Assembly: GCF_900096765.1 (NCBI RefSeq)
Contig: NZ_LT615228.1
Location: 1,060,669 to 1,124,668 of the forward strand
DNA: 64,000 bases
Reading direction: 5' to 3'
From: Polynucleobacter necessarius
GTDB taxonomy: Bacteria; Pseudomonadota; Gammaproteobacteria; Burkholderiales; Burkholderiaceae
A model generated the notes under the pieces. That model did no database searches. It saw only the letters and a list, made by a program, of their open reading frames with translations, and was not told the origin of the DNA. Positions 63,786 to 64,000 of the stretch are shown in pieces. The first letter of the stretch is position 1; every line of letters begins with the position of its first letter. The translations under genes were made by a program, and so were the position numbers.

Positions 63786-64000
63786 TTAAATATAGGACGA
63801 CAAATCTATTACTGCATTTTGATGCGATCCCTTCATCGCTTTTTTCAATATTTTGTAAATGTCGAGATCAAACTCAGCCTCTCCAGTTTGCGCTAATTCG
63901 TAAAGCTCATCCTGATTGATCGCAGTGCCCAAATAACACCACTTATCGATCACAATCATTTCGCCACCTTCTTTTATGACAATAGGTCCCGGGTAGGGCC
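63786..64000 (-). CDS. Hypothetical protein, C-terminal part only
   Basis: The frame is open from the right edge leftward for 71 codons to TAA 63786-63788. It contains GPIVIKEGGEMIVIDKWCYLG, so the gene begins beyond the window; the later part is acidic then Lys-rich (DIYKILKKAMKGS). No family recognised. Confidence 0.6.
   Translation of the reverse strand, partial: PYPGPIVIKEGGEMIVIDKWCYLGTAINQDELYELAQTGEAEFDLDIYKILKKAMKGSHQNAVIDLSSYI

Noticed and set aside
1..64000. CRISPR array, prophage, insertion sequence, defence island or tRNA gene
   Set aside because: No regularly spaced repeats, phage structural genes, transposase frames, terminal inverted repeats or cloverleaf sequences were seen by reading; a tRNAscan and IS search could still reveal short ones.

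Overview
The window looks like a chromosomal segment of a freshwater betaproteobacterium of the Burkholderiaceae, most like Polynucleobacter. The reasons are a moderate, slightly AT-leaning base composition, several Bug-type (TctC-like) binding proteins, TAXI-type TRAP systems, a complete cbb3 oxidase locus with its own FNR regulator, and a system I cytochrome c maturation operon. The assignment is inferred from gene content; no database search was possible. No rRNA, tRNA, CRISPR array, insertion sequence or prophage was seen.

Layout. (1) 1-8.7 kb: a 2-hydroxyacid dehydrogenase cut by the left edge, a split chromate-type transporter, a Bug protein, a fluoride channel, a DODA-type dioxygenase, two very small genes, an M50 protease, cytochromes c' and b, and an MFS transporter. 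(2) 7.7-15.9 kb: a probable sugar-acid or hydroxyacid catabolic island, with two 3-hydroxyacyl-CoA-dehydrogenase-like enzymes, a D-2-hydroxyacid dehydrogenase, a DapA-family aldolase, a TAXI-TRAP transporter and a mandelate-racemase-type enolase. (3) 16-20 kb: an M23 peptidase, a universal stress protein, a DUF2177 protein and a SulP transporter. (4) 20-29.6 kb: the microaerobic respiration block, with fnr, a TauE/SafE-like protein, ccoH, ccoG, ccoNOQP, ccoS and ccoI. A perfect FNR box lies in front of ccoN. (5) 29.6-35 kb: transport and accessory genes, mostly broken. (6) 35-41.9 kb: ccmABCDEFGHI, which makes the c-type cytochromes that CcoO and CcoP need. (7) 42-45.8 kb: a MarR-regulated redox operon and a metallo-hydrolase. 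(8) 45.9-64 kb: a mixture of intact genes (histone-deacetylase-like enzyme, phasin, SYLF lipoprotein, ahpC-ahpF, cupin) and many damaged ones.

The striking feature is selective gene decay. No reading frame is disrupted in the first 29 kb, in the whole ccm operon, or in ahpCF. About fifteen accessory genes between 29.6 and 63.7 kb carry frameshifts, nonsense codons, truncations or internal deletions. They include an MFS transporter, a 2OG-Fe oxygenase, a Bug protein, a TAXI protein, cytochrome b561, MltF, DUF2237, a DCC protein, an SDR, a photolyase, DUF2805, HNH, an ABC binding protein, a choloylglycine-hydrolase-type enzyme and a lipase.

A second, unusual signal is a set of six perfect short tandem duplications of 5, 5, 8, 14, 15 and 24 bp, all within or at the 5' end of genes. 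Three of them destroy a frame, two add residues in frame, and one rebuilds a translation start. Together these point to recent, ongoing genome erosion with a slippage-type duplication signature, although assembly error must be excluded first. A light-stress gene set at 54-58.5 kb (DUF3833, chalcone-isomerase-like, DCC, SDR, FeS-photolyase, DUF2805) is being lost as a block.
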